Shown here one piece after another: positions 29,201 to 39,210 of a stretch of 64,000 nucleotides of DNA. A program made the position numbers and the translations under genes. Within the stretch, counting starts at the first letter, position 1, and every line of letters starts with the position of its first letter. The DNA comes from Girardinichthys multiradiatus (taxonomy: Eukaryota; Chordata; Actinopteri; Cyprinodontiformes; Goodeidae): positions 44,641,975 through 44,705,974 of the forward strand of contig NC_061804.1 in NCBI RefSeq assembly GCF_021462225.1, read 5' to 3'. Under the pieces are notes generated by a model, which had not been told where the DNA came from, did not search any database, and was given only the letters and a program-made list of their open reading frames with translations.

Positions 29201-32200
29201 TGTTGCCTTGAGACAACATGTGTTGTGAATTGGCGCTATATAAATAAACTGAAGTGAAACTGAATTGAAATTGAATTGAATATGTTTTCTAACAGTTTCA
29301 GAATGACTCAACCGATTCCTCTGCTTCATAGAGGTTATGTTTCTTGTTAATCAGCTCAATGCAACAACTCAGAACCCCAAGGCCTTGGAATGCACATCAC
29401 TCTTCTGCATATTTGGACATAATATTTTTTACACATGCAAACGCCACAGCAATTCCTTGATTGACTTCAGTTTATTCTGGAAAAATCAAACATTTAATTC
29501 ATTACAACCTTTTGATTTATATTTTTGACATGAGCTTTGAAGGGAGTAAATGTTCTCATTAACATTTCAGTAGCCCAATAGAACCACCAGAGGGGGTCCT
29601 TATGACCCACAAAAAGAACATTTAACAACATTTTCTTCCTCATAATTACAAATGGAATAAAAGATTTCTAATACAATAAATGGATTCAGGTTCTTGTTTA
29701 GACTGAAGATGCAGAAACGCCAAACATTCCCAAAAAACCAAGCCCATTGTTTCAAATATTGTAGAGTGTAAGGTTGTTGATAATCTGCTGCCATTTGCAG
29801 TCATGTTTATTGATTGACCAAAATCACCAACCAGGAAGACCCAAGTCGCCATAGCAACAGGCATATTGTAATGTGCTGGCTAGGATTACTGTATTTATAC
29901 TTTTTCAGTTGACTAAAAATAACCCACACTGCAGTTAGGCCTAAATGTTACATTGTTATGAAGTCCTTTTTAGGTCACAAATATTCTATAACTGAACAGA
30001 TATTAAAGAGATCCACTTTAGGATCAGTCAAGAGGTGTGATGTGGAGAGGTCTCGTTTCAGAGCAACACCTGGGACAAAGCTAGTGTTAAAATTGAACTC
30101 TCAATGGTTCTAGCGGTAAATAAAATTGTTTTTTGTTGTCTCTGTGATTTTAACAAAAATACATAGCAGGGTTCTTATGTGTTGCAAAGTCAAATTCAAG
30201 CAATTTTCAAGGTAAATATCTAAGGTCTAACGTCAGGAATAAATTGCATATAGGCATTTATTTACTACACATCTAAAGTTAAAGTCCGATCTTAAGATTT
30301 TAAATTATTTTCTTTCGTCCAAGAAGTCCCTTTCTGAAATGAAAGGCATCTCTTCACAAAAAACAAACATAGAATCAGTGGTAATTAAGACAAAATTATT
30401 TGTTTGACAGTGCAGAGATTGTCATCGGCCAACCTCAGACTGAGGATGCAAGACCACACTTCCATGTGTGCTGCAAAATAAAGCATCATTACCCCAAAAA
30501 ACAGACACACAGCTGAAGGCGGTAGTTTTTTAGGACAGTTAGGATGTTGTTCTTGTGCTTTCACCATCAGGCAGATATCTGGAACTGCTGGAATCTATTG
30601 TGATATGTGCCTTTAAAAACAAGGACCCCTTCTAGTTCCCACTCTGATAACACTCACCCAAACAAGAAAAAGTTTGGTTTCACAAGTTTGTTGTACACAA
30701 GCGCATCTCAATGAATTAGATTATTGAAACATTCATTTACTTCAGTAACTCAATTCAAGTGAACCACATTTAAAAAAGAAATGTTTGCCAAAATGTCAGA
30801 AAAGAAACAAAATTAATTAGCTTTTTTCTCATATTTCCAAACTCCCAACTAGGGGAACAATGGAGACTGGCACCAATCTCAGCGTGTACAGGTCCTTCTC
30901 AAAATATTAGCATATTGTGATAAAGTTAATTATTTTCCATAATGTAATGATGAAAATTTAACATTCATATATTTTAGATTCATTGCACACTAACTGAAAT
31001 ATTTCAGGTCTTTTATTGTCTTAATACGGATGATTTTGGCATACAGCTCATGAAAACCCAAAATTCCTATCTCACAAAATTAGCATATCATTAAAAGGGT
31101 CTCTAAACGAGCTATGAACCTAATCATCTGAATCAACGAGTTAACTCTAAACACCTGCAAAAGATTCCTGAGGCCTTTAAAACTCCCAGCCTGGTTCATC
31201 ACTCAAAACCCCAATCATGGGTAAGACTGCCGACCTGACTGCTGTCCAGAAGGCCACTATTGACACCCTCAAGCAAGAGGGTAAGACACAGAAAGACATT
31301 TCTGAACGAATAGGCTGTTCCCAGAGTGCTGTATCAAGGCACCTCAGTGGGAAGTCTGTGGGAAGGAAAAAGTGTGGCAGAAAACGCTGCACAACGAGAA
31401 GAGGTGACCGGACCCTGAGGATGATTGTGGAGAAGGGCCAATTCCAGACCTTGGAGGACCTGCGGAAGCAGTGGACTGAGTCTGGAGTAGAAACATCCAG
31501 AGCCACCGTACACAGGCGTGTGCAGGAAATGGGCTACTGGTGCCACATTCCCCAGGTCAAGCCACGTTTGAACCAGAAACAGCGGCAGAAGCGCCTGACC
31601 CGGGCTACAGAGAAGCAGCACTGGACTGTTGCTCAGTGGTCCAAAGTACTTTTTTCAGATGAAAGCAAATTCTGCATGTCATTCGGAAATCAAGGTGCCA
31701 GAGTCTGGAGGAAGACTGGGGAGAAGGAAATGCCAAAATGCCAAAAGTCCAGTGTCAAGTACCCACAGTCAGTGATGGTCTGGGGTGCCGTGTCAGCTGC
31801 TGGTGTTGGTCCACTGTGTTTTATCAAGGGCAGGGTCAATGCAGCTAGCTATCAGGAGATTTTGGAGCACTTCATGCTTCCATCTGCTGAAAAGCTTTAT
31901 GGAGATGAAGATTTCATTTTTCAGCATGACCTGGCACCTGCTCACAGTGCCAAAACCACTGGTAAATGGTTTACTGACCATGGTATCACTGTGCTCAATT
32001 GGCCTGCCAACTCTCCTGACCTGAACCCCATAGAGAATCTGTGGGATATTGTGAAGAGAACGTTGAGAGACTCAAGACCCAACACTCTGGATGAGCTAAA
32101 GGCCGCTATCGAAGCATCCTGGGCCTCCATAAGACCTCAGCAGTGCCACAGGCTGATTGCCTCCATGCCACGCCGCATTGAAACAGTCATTTCTGCAAAA

Positions 32201-33815
32201 GGATTCCCGACCAAGTATTGAGTGCATAACTGTACATGATTATTTGAAGGTTGACGCTTTTTGTATTAAAAACACTTTTCTTTTATTGGTCGGATGAAAT
32301 ATGCTAATTTTGTGAGATAGGAATTTTGGGTTTTCATGAGCTGTATGCCAAAATCATCCGTATTAAGACAATTAAAGACCTGAAATATTTCAGTTAGTGT
32401 GCAATGAATCTAAAATATATGAATGTTACATTTTCATCATAACATTATGGAAAACAATTAACTTTATCACAATATGCTAATATTTTGAGAAGGACCTGTA
32501 GATAGGATCGTTAGGCTTCCCCTCTTATGACGGGCTAAAAGTAATAGTCAAATCAAGCCCTGTCCTGCTTATTTAGCTAGAAGTTCATCTGCACACATCT
32601 CAAACGGCACAGACCAATGAGAATTAGACATGTTCCATGGATATGGATATGTGAGCTTCAGAGAACTTTATGCAAAGACACCAATTAAGGTAAGTAAACA
32701 TCAGCAGTTCCGGATACAAACACAAAGTGGCTGTCAAGTACTTATTCAAAATTCAAGCAATTTGAAGTCCTTGAAAACACCACATTTCAAGGTTTGAAGC
32801 AAACACACAATCCTTGAAGAAAATTATTTGGGAACTATTTTTTTCCTCTTCCTCTTTTTAACTCTTCTGACATAGCTCCTATTTTAGAGAGGAAATATAA
32901 GAAGGAATACACAAATGTGGATATTCAAAAGAATGGAAAAATTAAAACTTACAGTGAGCTGTTGAAGTAAACTGTTCCTCTTACTGGGTCATCCTGCAGC
33001 TGATGCTCAGGAAAACGTTTCTGATAGATCTTCACCTGGAGGTTGTCATGCCTTTTACCCAGAAGGCTTTGGAGATGTCTATAAACCGTTTTGGGATTTT
33101 TCACTGACTGAAACACAAAGTCAGTGATCAATGACACCATATAATAGTGATGTGCATTCATTTTTGATAACTTATTGTACTTTGCAAGTGCAGTGATTTG
33201 GATCAGGATGACATATCTGAGTTGGTCTACCGAAACTGAAAGAACATACCACTCCTAATGCACTGTCTCCAAAGAGTCTCTCGTTTTCCTTAAGACACAC
33301 TGCTGTGGGTGTTTTTCTTCTAGACTCCCTGAAGAAGAGGGAAAAAGGATTTCCATATCACCAAGTATCTCTTCAGAAAATCTAAACTTTTGTATACGTG
33401 CTTCATCGTGATTATCTGGCCTCATCTGATCATAAAGAAAACACCAGTTCCCACTCACCTGTTGAGTACAATCTCCATGGGCACTCCAGGTTTTACTATT
33501 GCCATTTTCATCCACTCACTCCCAAGGTCAATTGACATGACAGCTACAGTCACTACAAACACAAAGACAACCATTATATTTAGCTGGGAGAACTGGAGAA
33601 CGTATCAATGCTTGCATTGATTAGTAAGGCACTTAGGTCAAATATTTTGTAGCCATTTATCAAGGATCAACCGTTTTGCGACTAATCCTTATCAAATGTA
33701 CCAGGACGTTCTTTTTACCATCTTTGCATACTGAAGGATCATTACCTGTGAAAGGGGGGAACAGGGCTAGAATGAGGAAGGTGAGAGCAACCAACATCTG
33801 AACCCACACTCCCAT
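8213..33815 (-). CDS. hyou1: HYOU1 (Grp170/ORP150), ER-lumen Hsp110-family chaperone, 976 aa in 23 coding exons
   Basis: Large Hsp70-superfamily protein of the ER lumen: a holdase and nucleotide-exchange factor for BiP. Coding exons (minus strand, high to low): 33815-33746, 33552-33459, 33328-33250, 33107-32953, 28816-28740, 28647-28466, 28347-28232, 28143-27957, 26955-26821, 26545-26463, 26358-26226, 25934-25750, 25566-25428, 18914-18857, 17497-17421, 17193-17041, 16960-16803, 16726-16639, 16541-16285, 15312-15228, 14410-14149, 14060-13953, 8262-8213. All junctions are GT-AG and the phases sum to 2931 nt including stop. Seen: hydrophobic signal peptide (about 1-25); IDLGSE at 31-36; YDMGSGST about 224-231; VGGATRVP 374-381; acidic Glu/Lys-rich loop about 560-680; alpha-helical lid about 700-900; Lys/Pro-rich [10 protein letters not shown]-terminal EDEL retrieval signal on a tiny last exon beyond a 5.7-kb intron. 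Human is 999 aa and ends NDEL. Most of the gene length is transposon-filled intron. Confidence 0.97.
11373..12910 (+). mobile_element. Tc1-like transposon (1538 bp) nested in the LINE
   Basis: Terminal repeats CACTGCTCAAAAAAATTAAA (left) and its inverted counterpart ending TTTTTTGAGCAGTG (right) are flanked by TA on both sides (11371-11372 and 12911-12912). The body carries a decayed transposase on the plus strand. Confidence 0.9.
11657..12656 (+). pseudogene. Decayed Tc1 transposase (DD34E)
   Basis: From the ATG at 11657 the helix-turn-helix region reads [18 protein letters not shown], then a one-base frameshift near 11760 moves it to the next frame ([11 protein letters not shown]). A stop near 11997 precedes the catalytic domain (12006-12656), which has [16 protein letters not shown] and [12 protein letters not shown]. 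There are 34 residues between the second Asp and the Glu. The catalytic triad survives, but two disruptions make the gene non-functional. Confidence 0.88.
14659..15105. mobile_element. hAT-type non-autonomous element (447 bp), inverted relative of 3680-4022
   Basis: Starts CAGTGGCGGATGCTGGTC and ends GCCACTG. Its body matches the element at 3680-4022 in reverse orientation over most of its length, but is about 100 bp longer, with an additional middle segment around 14760-14880. Clear 8-bp duplications are not visible here. It lies in the HYOU1 intron between 15228 and 14410. Confidence 0.7.
15367..16240 (-). mobile_element. Degenerate Tc1-like relic in a HYOU1 intron
   Basis: Begins GTGTTCAAAATAGTA, as does the older Tc1 family at 22429. 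It contains transposase-derived stretches in reverse orientation (for example around 15780, the counterpart of 22880) but no usable open frame. The right boundary is approximate. Confidence 0.55.
17217..17376. repeat. Orphan Tc1 terminal inverted repeat
   Basis: CAGTGTGGTGAACAAGTATT followed by GCAGGTTTTCCCACTTGCAA-type sequence matches the end of the Tc1 family at 52256-53652. Only one end remains. It fills roughly 70% of the 227-bp HYOU1 intron between exons 17193-17041 and 17497-17421. Confidence 0.65.
17820..18240 (-). mobile_element. LINE fragment, reverse-transcriptase C-terminal end
   Basis: The minus strand encodes a piece with [19 protein letters not shown] and [14 protein letters not shown], typical of the end of CR1/L2/Rex1-type ORF2 proteins. 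Only the last 130 or so codons remain. It lies in a HYOU1 intron next to a SINE. Confidence 0.7.
18405..18660 (-). repeat. tRNA-derived SINE
   Basis: Reading the minus strand from 18660, a tRNA-like head has an A box (TGGCTCAGTAGG, 18641-18652) and a B box (GGTTCGATTCC, 18598-18608), followed by a body ending in GCGCTATATAAGTTCAGTCC near 18410. This is a standard internal RNA polymerase III promoter layout. No CCA-ended mature tRNA fold is implied. Confidence 0.75.
19190..22390 (+). mobile_element. L1/Tx1-like LINE relic, strongly decayed and interrupted
   Basis: Plus-strand fragments read across stops resemble the end of an L1-type endonuclease ([14 protein letters not shown], about 19230), a reverse-transcriptase piece ([10 protein letters not shown], about 20240) and the ORF2 C-terminal region ([17 protein letters not shown], about 22050). 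Many stops. The interval also contains the Tc1-like element at 21178-21982 and unrelated sequence. Confidence 0.55.
21178..21982 (-). mobile_element. Internally deleted Tc1-like element (805 bp)
   Basis: Ends CAGTGGTGTGAAAAGGTTTT and its inverse TTTCACACCACTG, each flanked by TA. A minus-strand remnant at 21858-21568 encodes [18 protein letters not shown] and [13 protein letters not shown] of a Tc1 transposase. Too short to be autonomous. Confidence 0.8.
23001..24300 (+). mobile_element. Tc1 family copy A, internally deleted
   Basis: Starts CAGGTCCTTCTCAAAATATT and ends with its inverse, flanked by TA. It shares the family's 200-bp inverted repeats, but the right inner part and the transposase 3' end are lost in one internal deletion near 24152. 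Confidence 0.92.
23329..24168 (+). pseudogene. Truncated Tc1 transposase (copy A)
   Basis: Starts [20 protein letters not shown] like the intact copies at 31217 and 34682. It lacks the 14-residue segment before ATEKQHW. The second catalytic Asp is changed to Asn ([18 protein letters not shown] in intact copies), and the last 50 or so residues are replaced by a short tail (NNHPY) read into the terminal repeat. Expected to be inactive. Confidence 0.92.
27190..27390. repeat. Dispersed repeat segment in a HYOU1 intron
   Basis: Contains GGCAGATGGCTGCTCACACT and GTTAAAAGGGAGTTTTCCTC, a signature found repeatedly in fish introns. A matching tail type (GCGCTATATAAATAAACTGA followed by GAATTGAA units) occurs separately at 29125-29280. 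I cannot assign the class with confidence. Confidence 0.5.
29125..29285. repeat. Retroelement 3' tail with GAATTGAA repeats
   Basis: TTGGCGCTATATAAATAAAC followed by short tandem GAATTGAAA-type units, the usual end of a family of fish non-LTR elements. Located in the 4.1-kb HYOU1 intron 28817-32952. Confidence 0.5.
30889..32498 (+). mobile_element. Tc1 family copy B, full length (1610 bp)
   Basis: TA at 30887-30888 and 32499-32500. Terminal inverted repeats of about 200 bp (30889-31088 and 32299-32498). Each repeat carries related copies of an ATTAGCATAT-containing motif at its outer and inner ends, the IR/DR layout known from Sleeping Beauty-type elements. Inserted in a HYOU1 intron in antisense orientation to that gene. 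Confidence 0.95.
31217..32221 (+). CDS. Tc1 transposase, intact 334 aa (copy B)
   Basis: Cut-and-paste transposase that acts at TA sites. The N-terminal half has two helix-turn-helix units (start [30 protein letters not shown]) joined by a basic GRKKCGRKR linker. The catalytic half has [16 protein letters not shown] and [12 protein letters not shown], giving a DD34E triad. Length is normal for Tc1 (about 340). It keeps the 14-residue stretch ([14 protein letters not shown]) missing from copies A, C and D. It ends GFPTKY. No internal stop, so it may encode active enzyme; a few residues differ from copy E (for example QFQTLED in place of RFQTLGD). Confidence 0.95.
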   Translation: MGKTADLTAVQKATIDTLKQEGKTQKDISERIGCSQSAVSRHLSGKSVGRKKCGRKRCTTRRGDRTLRMIVEKGQFQTLEDLRKQWTESGVETSRATVHRRVQEMGYWCHIPQVKPRLNQKQRQKRLTRATEKQHWTVAQWSKVLFSDESKFCMSFGNQGARVWRKTGEKEMPKCQKSSVKYPQSVMVWGAVSAAGVGPLCFIKGRVNAASYQEILEHFMLPSAEKLYGDEDFIFQHDLAPAHSAKTTGKWFTDHGITVLNWPANSPDLNPIENLWDIVKRTLRDSRPNTLDELKAAIEASWASIRPQQCHRLIASMPRRIETVISAKGFPTKY

Positions 33816-33821
33816 GATGAG
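33746..33821 (-). other. hyou1: HYOU1 exon 2: start codon and signal peptide
   Basis: The acceptor AG lies at 33823-33822. Six bases of 5' UTR precede the ATG at 33815. The exon encodes [20 protein letters not shown] plus three residues, a classic hydrophobic ER signal peptide, and joins in phase 1 to 33552. Confidence 0.93.
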
Positions 33822-34353
33822 CTGTAAAGACAAAACGATTTCAGATTTTAAAAAGCATAACATGATCTAATTAGCTCTAGTTTGAAACAAACTACTACTA
33901 CTGAAATAATATATATTGATTAATACAGTTATGTGTACAAAATACTGTGTTACTGTAATATTAATACAGAGTTAAGCAACAATGTAGTAGTAGTTGTCCA
34001 TTGCTTATTGATGTTCTGCTGTTTATACTGCAATAGTTTGTGTTAGTTGGTTCATTAGTTTGTCAAGTTAGGCTGGAGTTGACTGTCTGTGCTTTTCCAC
34101 AACCAGATTTTGTTTTATTTATTTGTAAGGGAGAGTTAAGTATAGAAGCCTTCTTTCATCAAACTGACTGGCAGTGAGCAGGAACTGACCCACACTTAAG
34201 ACCAGCACATTAGTTGATTTCAAAGCAAAAATATGCTATTGTTCTTGTTTAATATCTCAAAAAGTTTAAATTCTCACATGCGCATGGCATTTAGTCCATT
34301 TATTTTTTTATGTCCCGGGGCATTTACAACATGCAAGCTCACTCTCACAGATA

Positions 34354-35921
34354 CAGGTCCTTCTCAAAAAATTAGCATATTGTGATAAAGTTTATTATTT
34401 TTCATAATGTCATGATGAAAATTTAACATTCATATATTTTAGATTCATTGCACACTAACTGAAATATTTCAGGTCTTTTATTGTCTTAATACAGATGATT
34501 TTGGCATACAGCTCATGAAAACCCAAAATTCCTATCTCACAAAATTAGCATATCATTAAAAGGGTCTCTAAACGAGCTATGAACCTAATCATCTGAATCA
34601 ATGAGTTAACTCTAAACACCTGCAAAAGATTCCTGAGGCCTTTAAAACTCCCAGCCTGGTTCATCACTCAAAACCCCAATCATGGGTAAGACTGCCGACC
34701 TGACTGCTGTCCAGAAGGCCACTATTGACACCCTCAAGCAAGAGGGTAAGACACAGAAAGACATTTCTGAACGAATAGGCTGTTCCCAGAGTGCTGTATC
34801 AAGGCACCTCAGTGGGAAGTCTGTGGGAAGGAAAAAGTGTGGCAGAAAACGCTGCCCAACGAGAAGAGGTGACCGGACCCTGAGGAAGATTGTGGAGAAG
34901 GGCCGATTCCAGACCTTGGGGGACCTGCGGAAGCAGTGGACTGAGTCTGGAGTAGAAACATCCAGAGCCACCGTGCACAGGCGTGTGCAGGAAATGGGCT
35001 ACAGGTACCGCATTCCCCAGACCTGGGCTACAGAGAAGCAGCACTGGACTGTTGCTCAGTGGTCCAAAGTACTTTTTTCGGATGAAAGCAAGTTCTGCAT
35101 GTCATTCGGAAATCAAGGTGCCAGAGTCTGGAGGAAGACTGGGGAGAAGGAAATGCCAAAATGCCAGAAGTCCAGTGTCAAGTACCCACAGTCAGTGATG
35201 GTCTGGGGTGCAGTGTCAGCTGCTGGTGTTGGTCCACTGTGTTTTATCAAGGGCAGGGTCAATGCAGCTAGCTATCAGGAGATTTTGGAGCACTTCATGC
35301 TTCCATCTGCTGAAAAGCTTTATGGAGATGAAGATTTCGTTTTTCAGCACGACCTGGCACCTGCTCACAGTGCCAAAACCACTGGTAAATGGTTTACTGA
35401 CCATGGTATCACTGTGCTCAATTGGCCTGCCAACTCTCCTGACCTGAACCCCATAGAGAATCTGTGGGATATTGTGAAGAGAACGTTGAGAGACTCAAGA
35501 CCCAACACTCTGGATGAGCTAAAGGCCGCTATCGAAGCATCCTGGGCCTCCATAAGACCTCAGCAGTGCCACAGGCTGATTGCCTCCATGCCACGCCGCA
35601 TTGAAGCAGTCATTTCTGCCAAAGGATTCCCGACCAAGTATTGAGTGCATAACTGTACATGATTATTTGAAGGTTGACGTTTTTTGTATTAAAAACACTT
35701 TTCTTTTATTGGTCGGATGAAATATGCTAATTTTGTGAGATAGGAATTTTGGGTTTTCATGAGCTGTATGCCACAATCATCCATATTAAGACAATAAAAG
35801 ACCTGAAATATTTCAGTTAGTGTGCAATGAATCTAAAATATATGAATGTTAAATTTTCATCATTACATTATAGAAAATAATGAACTTTATCACAATATGC
35901 TAATTTTTTGAGAAGGACCTG
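34354..35921 (+). mobile_element. Tc1 family copy C (1568 bp)
   Basis: Flanked by TA at 34352-34353 and 35922-35923. Same 200-bp inverted repeats as copy B. The right-hand TA is directly followed by the terminal repeat of a different Tc1 element (35924), so the two elements abut. In HYOU1 intron 1. Confidence 0.94.
34682..35644 (+). CDS. Tc1 transposase, 320 aa variant (copy C)
   Basis: Same protein as copy B, with [16 protein letters not shown] and [12 protein letters not shown] all intact, except for an in-frame 42-bp loss between the DNA-binding and catalytic halves (IPQ joins directly to TWATEKQHW). There are no stops or frameshifts. Whether the shortened linker leaves activity is unknown. 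The same loss in copies A and D shows that a shortened form has multiplied. Confidence 0.94.
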   Translation: MGKTADLTAVQKATIDTLKQEGKTQKDISERIGCSQSAVSRHLSGKSVGRKKCGRKRCPTRRGDRTLRKIVEKGRFQTLGDLRKQWTESGVETSRATVHRRVQEMGYRYRIPQTWATEKQHWTVAQWSKVLFSDESKFCMSFGNQGARVWRKTGEKEMPKCQKSSVKYPQSVMVWGAVSAAGVGPLCFIKGRVNAASYQEILEHFMLPSAEKLYGDEDFVFQHDLAPAHSAKTTGKWFTDHGITVLNWPANSPDLNPIENLWDIVKRTLRDSRPNTLDELKAAIEASWASIRPQQCHRLIASMPRRIEAVISAKGFPTKY

Positions 35922-36378
35922 TACAGTTAGGCCCAGAAATATGTGGACAGTGGCACAATCTTCATGATTTGGGCTTTGCATGCCACCACATTGGTTTTGA
36001 AATTAAACAACAAAAACGGAATTGAAATGCAGACTTTAAGGTTTAATTCAAGCGATTGAACAAAAATGTGATGAAACATGTAGGAATTGTAGCTATTTTT
36101 ATACAAACGCTCCTCATTTCAGGGGCTCAAAAGTAATTGGACAAATAAGCATAACCCCAAGTAAAATGTTACTTTTCAATATTTTGTTGAGAATCCTTTG
36201 CAGATTGCCTGAAGTCTAGAACTCATGGACATCACTAAATGCTGGGTTTCCTCCTTTGTGATGCTTTACCAGGCCTTTACTGCAGCTGTCTTCAGTTGTT
36301 GCTTGTTTTTGGGTCTTTGCTTGTTTGTGGGGCATCTAATCAACTTTGCTGCATTTGGCTGAATCTAAGCAGAAAGTA

Positions 36379-37614
36379 CAGGGGTTGGACAATGAAACTG
36401 AAACACCTGGTTTTAGACCACAATATTTTATTAGTATGGTGTAGGACCTCCTTTTGTGGCCAATACAGCATCAATCTGTCTTGGGAATGACATATACAAG
36501 TCCTGCACAGTGGTCAGAGGGATTTTAAGCCATTCTTCTTGCAGGATAGTGGCCAGGTCACTACGTGATACTGGTGGAGGAAAACACCCCAAAGTGGCTC
36601 AATAATATTTAGATCTGGTGACTATGCAGGCCATGGGAGATGTTCAACTTCACTTTCATGTTCATCAAACCAATCTTTCACCAGTCTTGCTGTGTGTATT
36701 GGTGCATTGTCATCCTGATACACGGCACCGCCTTCAGGATACAATGTTTGAACCATTGGATGCACATGGTCCTCAAGAATGGTTCGGTAGTCCTTGGCAG
36801 TGACGCGCCCATCTACCACAAGTATTGGACCAAGGGAATGCCATGATATGGCAGCCCAAACCATCACTGATCCACCCCCATGCTTCACTCTGGGCATGCA
36901 ACAGTCTGGGTGGTACGCTTCTTTGGGGCTTCTCCACACCGTAACTCTCCCGGATGTGGGGAAAACAGTAAAGGTGGACTCATCAGAGAACAATACATGT
37001 TTCACATTGTCCACAGCCCAAGATGTACGCTCCTTGCACCATTGAAACCGACGTTTGGCATTGGCATGAGTGACCAAAGGTTTGGCTATAGCAGCCCGGC
37101 CGTGTATATTGACCCTGTGGAACTCCCGACAGACAGTTCTGGTGGAAACAGGAGAGTTGAGGTGCACATTTAATTCTGCCGTGATTTGGGCAGCCGTGGT
37201 TTTATGTTTTTTGGATACAGTCGGGGTTAGCACCCGAACATCCCTTTCAGAGAGCTTCCTCTTGCGTCCACAGTTAATCCTGTTGGATGTGGTTCGTCCT
37301 TCTTGGTGGTATGCTGACATTACCCTGGATACCGTGGCTCTTGATACATCACAAAGACTTGCTGTCTTGGTCACAGCAAGACGTGCACCAACAATTTGTC
37401 CTCTTTTGAACTCTGGTATGTCACCCATAATGTTGTGTGCATTTCAATATTTTGAGCAAAACTGTGCTCTTATCCTGCTAATTGAACCTTCACACTCTGC
37501 TCTTACTGGTGCAATGTGCAATCAATGAAGACTGGCTACCAGGCTGGTCCAATTTAGCCATGAAACCTCCCACACTAAAATGACAGGTGTTTCAGTTTCA
37601 TTGTCCAACCCCTG
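36379..37614 (-). mobile_element. DD36E Tc1-like element (1236 bp), nested
   Basis: Ends CAGGGGTTGGACAATGAAAC and its inverse, flanked by TA (36377-36378 and 37615-37616). It belongs to the same family as the element at 56873-58097. Confidence 0.9.
36622..37428 (-). pseudogene. DD36E transposase with premature stop
   Basis: Reads [20 protein letters not shown] onward through the paired HTH, GRKRK motif, FSDESTF and [13 protein letters not shown]. It stops after PWPA, where the sister copy at 57012 continues into [13 protein letters not shown], so the final Glu of the triad is cut off. Confidence 0.9.
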
Positions 37615-39210
37615 TACATCCCTACACACTTCAGAATTAATTTGGCTGCTTCTGTCTTTTGTCACATAATTAGTAAACAAGTGACCCAGTGCCATTTGAA
37701 GCGATGCATGCCCATGCCATCACACTGCCTCCACCATCTTTTACAGAAGATGTGGTGTGCTTTGGATCATGAGCTGTTCCAATTCTTCTCCAAACTTTCT
37801 TCTTCCCATCATTCAGTACAGGTTGATCTTAGTCTCATCTGTCCAAATAATGCTGTTCCAGAACTGGGCTGGCTTTTTCAGGTGTTTTTTGGCAAAGGCA
37901 ATTTTGGCCTTTCTATTTTTGAGGCTGATTAATAGATTGCACCTTGTGGTGAATCCTTTGTATTTACTCTCATGAAGTCTTCTCTTTATGGTAGACTTAG
38001 ATACTGATATGCCTACCTCCTGGAGAGTGTTCTTCACTTGGCTGGATGTTGTGAAGGGGTTTTTCTTCACCATGGAAAAGATTTTTGCAATCATCCACCA
38101 CTGCTGTCTTGGACATCCAGGCCTTTTTGAGTTCCCAAGCTCACCAATGTACTCTTTTTTTTCTCAGAATGTACCAAACTGTTGATTTGGCCATTCCTAA
38201 CATTTCTGCCATCTCTCTGATTGATTTCTTCCTTTTTCAGCCTAAGGATGGTCTGTTTCACTTGCATTGAGAGCTCCTTTGACTGCATGTTGTGTGTTCA
38301 CAGCAACAGCTTCCAAATGCAAATGCCACACCTGGAATCAACTCCAGACCTTTTAACTGCTTAATTGATGACAGGTTAAGGAGGTTAGAGCCCATGCAGC
38401 ATTGTTATTTTTATTGCAGCCTTCAGTCAATTGTCCAATTACTTTTGGTCCCTTGAAAAAGAGGCAGCTACTATTAAAGAGCTGTGATTACTAAACCCTT
38501 GCTTTAATTTGGATGCGAATATTCTCAAATTACAGCTGAGAGTTTGCACTTTAAGCCCATATTGGTTATATAATTATATCAATAATATGTTTTCAAAAAC
38601 AGCTAAAATAAAAATTTAAAAACTTGTGTCACTGCCCAAATATTTCTAGGCCTAAATGTATTAAACGACGCCAAGTTCACCTGCTCCCACCTGAGTGTAG
38701 ACAGCTAGCAAACACGTGGCATTACACAGACCGTCAGGATGTCCTCTGGTTAAACCTCAAGTATTGGCACTGAACAATGAATGAAGAATGCGCCTAAATG
38801 TCAGTGGGCCTGATGGTCCCCCCTCCCCTCAATTTAAGATCCGATTCAGCACCTCTGACTGAGCATGACGAGACAAGGCCGCTACAAATGAAGAGAAAAG
38901 TAAAACTTTCACCCCTCCTCTCTGGAATGTTATGATCATTTCACTTTTTTCATGCTGTCTTGTGGTGTTTAGAAAACAGAGGCATGTACTGGTTGAAGTA
39001 AAGGTAAGTTCCTGAGGTGGAGTTAAAGTTTAACCCAACTATTCATGTTTAGCTTTGAAAGAATGAACAAGTAACCTTTAGATTCGACTATATGTTTATA
39101 ACACAAACCGATCCTCCACAAATTAAACAATAGCGTTATTAAGCGGAAATAAAGCGCCAGAGAGAAGGCGCACAAGCAGCTAGCTATTTGGAAACAGAAC
39201 ACAAGCTTAC

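Larger units (their letters stand above)
35924..38658 (-). mobile_element. Old Tc1-like element containing a nested DD36E element
   Basis: Left end CAGTTAGGCCCAGAAATATG and right end CAAATATTTCTAGGCCTAAATG are imperfect inverted repeats. The minus strand at 38288-37813 encodes an N-terminal DNA-binding part (MQSKELSMQVKQTILRLKKE) and the region around IIWTDETKINLY, with a frameshift between. The rest is interrupted by the 1236-bp element at 36379-37614. Confidence 0.82.

Noticed and set aside
31556..31597. The 42-bp segment present in Tc1 copies B and E taken as an intron absent from A, C and D
   Set aside because: Too short for a vertebrate intron, in frame, and coding in both full-length copies; a deletion in the short lineage is simpler.
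31177..31621. Open frames of 60-110 codons antisense to each Tc1 transposase (also at 23289, 34642, 40646 and 60703)
   Set aside because: They are shadows of the transposase gene, repeated in each copy, without domain content.
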